Notes under the pieces: model-generated
Told to the model about the DNA's origin: nothing
The model's input: only the letters and a program-made list of their open reading frames with translations
Database searches by the model: none
Source: Erinaceus europaeus
Lineage: Eukaryota; Chordata; Mammalia; Eulipotyphla; Erinaceidae
Length of the DNA: 64,000 bases
Direction of reading: 5' to 3'
Assembly (NCBI RefSeq): GCF_950295315.1
Contig: NC_080170.1
Coordinates: 92,364,054 to 92,428,053 of the forward strand
In this document: in pieces, positions 58,289 to 64,000 of the stretch
Numbering within the stretch: position 1 is the first letter of the stretch
How the letters are laid out: each line of letters opens with the position of its first letter
Made by a program: the position numbers and the translations under genes

Positions 58289-58662
58289 TGGGTAGTCCGG
58301 TGATAGCGCAGTGTGTTAAGCGCATGTGATGCAAAGCATAAGGACCAGAGTATCCTGGTTGGAGCCCCTGGCTCCTCACCTGCAGGGGAGTTGCTTCACA
58401 AGCAGTGAAGCAAGTCTGCAGGTGTTTATCTTTCTCTCCCTCTCCTCTGTCTTCCCCTCCTCTCTCCATTTCTCTCTGTCCTATCCAACTACAGTGACAT
58501 CAATAACAACAAATAATTTTAACTACAATAATAAAACAAGGGCAACAAAAGGGGAAATAAATATTTTTTTTAATGGAAAAAAATGGCCTACGGGAGCAAT
58601 GGATTCGTAGTGCAGTCACTGAGCCCCAGCAATAACTCTGGCAGCTAATAATAATAATAATT
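58289..58662 (+). mobile_element. SINE with degraded 3' module, tandem to previous
   Basis: 'tagtccggtgatagcgcag', 'ggttggagcccctggc', CAACAA-type tail, module at 58586-58645 with a decayed stem (gcctacggg / tctggcagc), then an (AAT)n tail. Confidence 0.85.
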
Positions 58663-59770
58663 CCACATCATTGGTTGTCAGAGAAATGCAAAAAACTGTC
58701 TTAACATCAGAAAAATCACAACAACAAATGCTGGTGAGGTTTTGGTGGTGGCAAAGAAACCCTCCTGCATAGCTGGTAGGAATGTAAGTTGGTCCAACTT
58801 CTGTGCAGAGCAGTCTGGGGAGGCTAGAATGCAATTCGTATCCAAGGGATATATCCTAAGGATCCAAACTTACCTATTCAAAAAGATCTGTGTATACCTA
58901 TGTTCATAGCAGCACAGTTTGTAATATCCAAAACCTGGAAGCAACCTAGGTGTCCAGCAAAACATGAGTGGTCGAGTAAGTCGTGGTATGCATACACAAT
59001 GGAATAGAACTCAACTGTTAAAAGTGGTTATTTCACCTTCTTCACCTCATCTTGGATGGAGCTTGAAGGAATCATGTTAAATGAGATAAGCCAGAAAGAG
59101 AAGGATGGAGGGCCAGGCCCTTGCGCAGCGGGTTAAGCCACATGGTGCAAAATGCAAGGACTGGCATAAGGATCCCAGTTGGAGCCCCCAGTTCCCCATC
59201 TGCAGAGGAGTCGCTTCACAGGTGGTGAAGCAGGTCTGTAGGTGTCTATTTTTCTCTCCCCTCTCTGTCTTCCCCTCCCCTCTCAATTTATCCCTGTCCT
59301 ATCCAACAACAAAGACAACAATAACAGTAACAACACTGATAAACAACAAGGTCAACAAAAAGGAAAAAAATGGCCTCCAAGAGTGGTGGGTTAGTGGTGC
59401 AGGCACCAAGCCCCAGCAATAACCCTGGAGGCAAAAAAAAAAAAAAAAAAAAGAAAGAGAAGGATGAATATAGGATGATCCCACTCACAGACAAAAGTTG
59501 AAAAAATAAGAACAGAAGGGAAAAAACAAAGCAGAACTCAGACTGAAGTCCAGGTAGTGTAGCAGCGGAAAGGACTCTGGGAAGGAAGAGGTGGGGCCAT
59601 GGAAGTGGGGACAGGAGATGGCTTTCAAGTCCCAGTTCACGACAGTGGAGAAGGACCTAGGCTGGAGGTGAGAACGTTTTGTAGAAAACTAAGTAATTTT
59701 ACAGAAGTACCAACAACTGTATTTACTGTAAATCATTAATCCCACTAATAAAAATAAAATAAATAAACAT
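58663..59770 (+). mobile_element. L1 3' end with A' SINE inserted
   Basis: Sense ORF2 C-terminal region ('attggttgtcagagaaatgc', 'tatatcctaaggatcc') and a 3'UTR of the 569-1520 type ('accaacaactgtatttactg'), ending at 'aataaaaataaaataaa'. Interrupted at 59108-59451. Confidence 0.88.
59108..59451 (+). mobile_element. A' SINE with intact 3' hairpin module and TSD
   Basis: Duplication 'agaaagagaaggatg' at 59093-59107 and 59452-59466 restores the L1 around it. Module 59373-59432 has stem ends GCCTCCAAG and CCTGGAGGC. The poly-A tail follows the module. Confidence 0.94.
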
Positions 59771-60219
59771 TTTAAAAAGTTACTGTGGAGGGAATAGAGA
59801 ATGTGACTCAGCAATTTACTTTTACCTTTGACAAGTAAATGAAATAGTGGTAGCTTCAGAGACTATCAAACATTCACATATAAGCACATATATACATGTA
59901 TATATTATCAATACCAATTTTACTGCTTTTTCAAGACTTATAAAAATATAGTTTTGTAATGTGAGCCAAAAGAATCCAATTACCCTGATGTTAAACTTAG
60001 ATACAAAATGCATTGGTAATACAGAAGTCATTAGCTCCTGAGATTCAAGGAGTACTCATTTTCTCTTGCTCCTATCCCAAAAACTGCCAGACAAGGACTT
60101 GAAGTGGACTCTGTGATTTTGATTAAATTACTAAATTACTTCAAATCTACATTTGATACACTGTAAAATGGGATAATACAATCCTAAAGATTATTGTGGG
60201 GGTGAATAAATCACCCAAA
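59771..60219. other. Anonymous DNA, no gene seen
   Basis: No element recognised. Confidence 0.5.
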
Positions 60220-60615
60220 GGGCTAGGAAAATATGATAGCAGTTCACACAATGGATTTTCTTTCTTTCTCCCTTTCTTTCTTCCTTTTTAAAATTATCTT
60301 TCTTTATTTATTGCATAGAGACAGCCAGAAATCAAGAGGGAAGGGGGGGTAGAGAGGAAGAGAGACACCTGCAGCACTGCTTCACCACTTGTGAAGCTTT
60401 TCCCCTGCAGGTAGGGATGGGGGACTCGAACCTGCATCCTGTAGCATTATAACATATGTGCTTAACCAGGATGCGCCACCACCTGGCCCTACAATGGATT
60501 TTTAAACCGGAGGCTCAGAGGCCCCAGGTTCAATCCCTTGTACCACCATAAACTAGAGTTGAACATTGCTATGGTAATAAATAAATGAATAAATAAATAA
60601 ATAAATAAACGTGTA
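60220..60615 (+). mobile_element. Family C SINE split by a family B insertion
   Basis: Head at 60220-60259 ('gggctaggaaaatatgatag') and the rest at 60503-60615 ('ggaggctcagaggccccag', 'accaccataaactag', (AAAT)n tail) rejoin when 60260-60502 is removed with one TSD copy. Confidence 0.85.
60260..60490 (-). mobile_element. tRNA-derived SINE, family B, nested in C
   Basis: Duplication 'acaatggatttt' at 60248-60259 and 60491-60502. Reverse copy with CTTT-rich tail, 'acctgcagcactgcttc' and head 'ccaccacctggccc'. Confidence 0.93.
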
Positions 60616-60727
60616 AATATATAAATAAGTAACCGGAGAAAAGTCTTTTTGTATAAAAACTATTCAGCAAAAGTGACTTCCTTTTCTATGTAAAGGTCCA
60701 TTCATGGTAAGAAAATTTTCCTTGCCT

Positions 60728-60734
60728 TGTCTTT

Positions 60735-60785
<51 letters not shown>

Positions 60786-60835
60786 CTTTCTTTCTTTCTT
60801 TCTTTCCCCTCCCTTCCTTCCTTCCTTTCTTTTTT
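60728..60835 (+). repeat. (TTTC)n microsatellite
   Basis: About 20 TTTC units then CCTT/TTTC variants, ending in the T-run that is the A-tail (reverse strand) of the SINE at 60836. Consistent with birth from that tail. Confidence 0.95.
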
Positions 60836-61115
60836 TTGCCACCAGAGTTATCACTGGGGCTCAGTGCTCACAACACTCCACCATTCCTAGAAACCATATC
60901 TATATATTTTCTGTACTTTACTATAGGTAAATGATGAGATAATTAGAGAGACAGAGAAGGAGAAAGAGGCAAGACAAGACAGAGGAAAGAGACATTGCGA
61001 CACTGTTCCACCACCCATGAACCTTCCCCCCTGTAGGTACTCCCATCTGGTGGTTAGGGGCTCAAACCCAGGTCCAAATGCATGGTAATGTATGCTTTCT
61101 ACCTTACAATACCTC
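60836..61115 (-). mobile_element. Family B SINE with 3' module
   Basis: Reverse copy: diverged module at 60838-60897 ('tcactggggctcagtgctc'), then B-type body ('gagacattgcgacactg', 'gctcaaacccaggtcc'). Confidence 0.75.
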
Positions 61116-62694
61116 ACTTGGACCTCAGAAAAATTGTTAGGTGTAGAGTATCAAAACCTAGAATTCTCATTTTTTTTCATACTTTGACACATGACTGTTT
61201 TCTGGGTGTGTATAGAAAGCTATATATGAATATCTTCAAGAATTGTCTTTTAGGAATTGAAGTATAATAGATTAATTTCAACAAATCCACAATACTGTAC
61301 CCATTCTGCTCCCAATTTTTCCATGGCTAGTATTGCATTTTGCTACTAATGACAGCAAAAAATAATGAAGTTCAACATTGAAAAAAAAATAGGTCCATTA
61401 TCACCCTGCTTTATACAGTAAATACTTCTATATTTCATGTTCCATTCAGTTTCTGTCATCTTGCAAAATAAAACTTGTAAATATGTCAGACATGATTTTA
61501 TTCCTACTTTTTGTTAAATCATGGAATCATTTCAATGGAAAATATAATTAGCAAGGTTTTATTTTTATGCTTTATGAGTTGAAATGTTTTTTGTTCTGTT
61601 GTTACTATTGGCTAGTAAGATGTTTCCAATTTCTCTGCCTCCAATTTTCCTCTATTCCTTTATGTGCTGGATCTAGGGCATCTGCATTTGGAGGGAAATT
61701 ATATGTGAATTGCTACTAATAGAAAACCTTGCTCTTGCTCACAGGGTTTTGAAATCTTTGATCAACCATTTGATAATGTGCTTCTTCTCTAGAGTCGAAA
61801 ATTAACATTAGTGTTAGGCAGACCTACTTTTAGGTACTGTGAAGTAAGTTAGAAGCTATTTCCTCACTAAATCACTGGGTAGAAAGCAGTTACATTGATG
61901 GAGATATTCTAGAAGTAGGAAAACAATATTTTTACAGAAGGTAGAAAAGATGATGTGCATAAAGCAAGAAAATATTGATATATTTAGAAAGAACAGGCAG
62001 AATTGATTAAAATGTATCACTAATGAGTAAAAAAAAAGAAAGAAATCTTAAAGTCAGTTTTGAAACCTTATCTTTTATTGATGTGTGGAAATCAATTTCC
62101 TATTGAAGCTTCTAAATGAAATTAAAGACCCCAGGTTACAGCTGTTGCATTGAGTAAGGTTTATGATTTTGTTGCCAGCCTGTGTGACCTCTTAGGACAT
62201 GCTGTTGAGAAACCAGTTCTAAAACATGAAATGTAAATGTCTTCCTCCCTCCCTCCCCTACCCCTGCCCCAACACACACAACCTAGTCAAAATCTTTCAT
62301 CTGTGAGCTTCAAACACTTGTGTTGACACCTGTTATGCCAGCTGTGCTATCTTGGCTAACAAAAGGCAAACAAAGTGGAACTTAAAACACTCAGCTGTTT
62401 CACAATTGAAGTTTTACTCTACCTCTGTCAATCTCTGCTCTTTCATTTATTTAAAATAAGTTTTCCCCAAGCATCAAATACATGCTATTCTCCAGTTTTA
62501 GAATAAACAGTATGGAGAAAAGCAGATAAGAAAGACCCAATGGGATGTAACTTCAGGTGAAAAGTACATAATTAAAATAGAAGAAATGAATATGTAGTAT
62601 GTTTAGGGCTAGGAAGCAGCGAAGTCATAAAAAAGTCACTATGAAAAGCATTTTGGAAAATTCTAACAAATTTTGAAATACAAATTAGATGTGA
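61116..62694. other. Repeat-poor island, no gene seen
   Basis: No SINE or L1 recognised. 62105-62430 is of more balanced composition and holds three CAGCTG sites (62139, 62339, 62392) and a CACCTG site (62327). It might be a regulatory element, but nothing here proves that. Confidence 0.4.
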
Positions 62695-63185
62695 TTCATT
62701 TATCCCACATCTAGATATTTACTTGAAAAAATAAAAACAAACACTCATTTGATAGCATTTACACTTTTATGTTTACTGAAGCATTATCTATTATTATAGT
62801 CATAAACTGAAGCAAGCTAAATGCTTATCAATTAATGAATGCATAAGGAAGATGTATACATGCATAATATGTACTTACAATGGAATATTACTCAATGAAG
62901 ATGAAATCTATTCATTCTAAGCAATATGGGTGGATGTACAAATCATGACTTTAAGTGAAATAAGCCAAAGATGAATATAGTATGAATACTCATTAAGTAG
63001 TACATAGAAAAAGTAAGCAAATGGGTTAATTAAAATAAAAACAAACTTGGCTATAAGACTAATTAGCGGCTACCAGAAATGAAAGGAATGTATTGGGGTT
63101 GCTATGGGCTGCTTGTAAGGACAAAGGGGATGTATATGTTGGTTTAAAATGATGGACACCTGAAACACATATAATGGCCATGTGC
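62695..63185 (+). mobile_element. Ancient L1 3' end
   Basis: Strongly diverged sense L1: 'tacaatggaatattactcaatg' (62876), 'gtgaaataagccaaag' (62956), then a 3'UTR-like part with 'attggggttgctatggg'. Much older than the other L1s. Confidence 0.7.
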
Positions 63186-63698
63186 AAATGCTAGCTATGA
63201 AACTCAAGTAAAAACTCCCATAGTAGTGAGCCCCAAGAAATATGTCTAAAATGGATTTCTGAGCTTTCTTCCACCCTAAAATCCCTAATCTCAACTGCTC
63301 TGTTGTTAATTTTTGGTTCCTGTTCATTAACCACTTTGTCTCACTTACAATGTCCTGCCACTTTCCAGACACCAAGCTGCATTAGGTCATATAACCATTT
63401 ATGTTGTTTTCCAATCCACAAGCATGGGCTGTCTTTTTTTTCTTTTCCTTTTAATCATATCCTATTCTTTGAGTATATAGATCTTTATAGATCTTTTAAC
63501 TTAACCAGTTTGGATTCTCTTTTGTTATTGTTGTTATTGATAAGTTTATGTTTCAATTTCTAGATTTCATATATGAGCAAAATAGCTGATAGTTATCTTT
63601 CACCAACTTACATAGCTAAGCAAGCACTCAACTCTTGAATCTTCAATTAGTAGCTTCTTTCTGCTTCAAGAGCAGTGATAAGCCCTCTCAGCTGTTCT
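63186..63698. other. Anonymous DNA, no gene seen
   Basis: No element recognised. Confidence 0.5.
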
Positions 63699-64000
63699 TT
63701 TTTTTTTTTTTTTTGCCTCCAGGGTTATTGCTGGGGCTCGGTGCCTGTACCATGAATCCGCTGCTCCTGGAGGCTATTTTTTTCCCCTCTTTGTTGCCCT
63801 GGTTTTTTAAAAAATTTTTTTATCGTTGTTGTAGTTATTATTATTGTTTTTATTGCTGTTGTTGTTGTTGGATAGGACAGAGAGAAATGGAGAGAGGAGG
63901 GGAAGACAGAGAAGGGGAGAGAAAGAAAGACGCCTGCAGACCTGCTTCACCGCCTGTGAAGCGACACCCCTGTACGTGGAGAGCCAGGCGCTCAAACCGG
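63699..64000 (-). mobile_element. A' SINE with intact 3' module, cut by window end
   Basis: T-run (63699-63714), module 63715-63774 with perfect 9-bp stem ends GCCTCCAGG and CCTGGAGGC, a CAACAA-type tail, and the core. The B-box region ('gctcaaaccgg') is the last visible part; the head lies beyond 64000. Confidence 0.92.

Noticed and set aside
57887..58670. Regularly spaced repeats suggesting a CRISPR array
   Set aside because: They are two tandem SINEs in mammalian DNA; there are no short identical repeats with unique spacers.

Overview
The window is vertebrate, clearly mammalian nuclear DNA. It is AT-rich, has no compact coding sequence, and is crowded with LINE-1 (L1) fragments and tRNA-derived SINEs that have A/B-box heads, A-rich tails and target-site duplications (TSDs). 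The commonest SINE starts with a GGGAGTCRGGYGGTAGCGCAGC-type head, has a CAGGTCTGCAGGTGTC core and a CAACAA-rich tail. I associate this type with hedgehogs (Erinaceus, family Erinaceidae; the ERI-type SINEs). That assignment is from memory, not from a search. I find no intact protein-coding gene and no convincing exon. Every long reading frame is L1 ORF2, an antisense shadow of L1, or low-complexity sequence. The window reads as a gene desert or the inside of a large intron.

I use working family names. A = the head described above (A' = GGGCCAGG head plus a 60-nt 3' hairpin module). B = GGCCAGGTGGTGGCGCACTTGG-type head without the CAACAA tail. C = GGGGAGATAGCATAATGG-type head. D = GTCTGGGAGGTAGCGGAATGG-type head. 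E = SINE with a CCCAGCACCACATG-type core and TC-rich 3' part. F and G = rarer SINE-like repeats. A and B share their core; A-E all show a B-box resembling GGTTCRANYCC.

Layout. 0.57-1.5 kb: an L1 with an inverted 5' segment. 2.4-5 kb: SINE cluster. 5.2-9.0 kb: a 3.8-kb minus-strand L1 (reverse transcriptase to poly-A, with a 1.3-kb 3'UTR). 9.2-11.1 kb: rearranged mosaic of L1 3'UTR and ORF2 pieces bounded by a 77-bp inverted repeat. 11.1-21.4 kb: mostly anonymous DNA with scattered SINEs, plus a 210-bp inverted repeat (16.36/17.37 kb). 21.5-26.3 kb: two L1 3'UTR copies carrying an extra internal block. 26.3-34 kb: SINEs and another L1 3'UTR. 34.4-43.2 kb: several L1 fragments, two with a SINE inserted. 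44.4 kb: a truncated 5S rRNA retropseudogene. 46.5-52.2 kb: a near full-length but dead L1 with 5'UTR, ORF1 and ORF2. 54.0-54.5 kb: a probable solo LTR. 56-64 kb: dense A/A' SINEs, an L1 3' end, a (TTTC)n microsatellite, a repeat-poor island (61.1-62.7 kb) and an ancient L1.

Nothing here works as a pathway. The logic is parasitic: L1 supplies the machinery, SINEs copy themselves with it, and the nesting records order (A into L1, B into C, F into C). The most interesting items are the tailless 5S retropseudogene, the two inverted repeats, the modular L1 3'UTR, and the SINE 3' hairpin module with a possible compensatory change.
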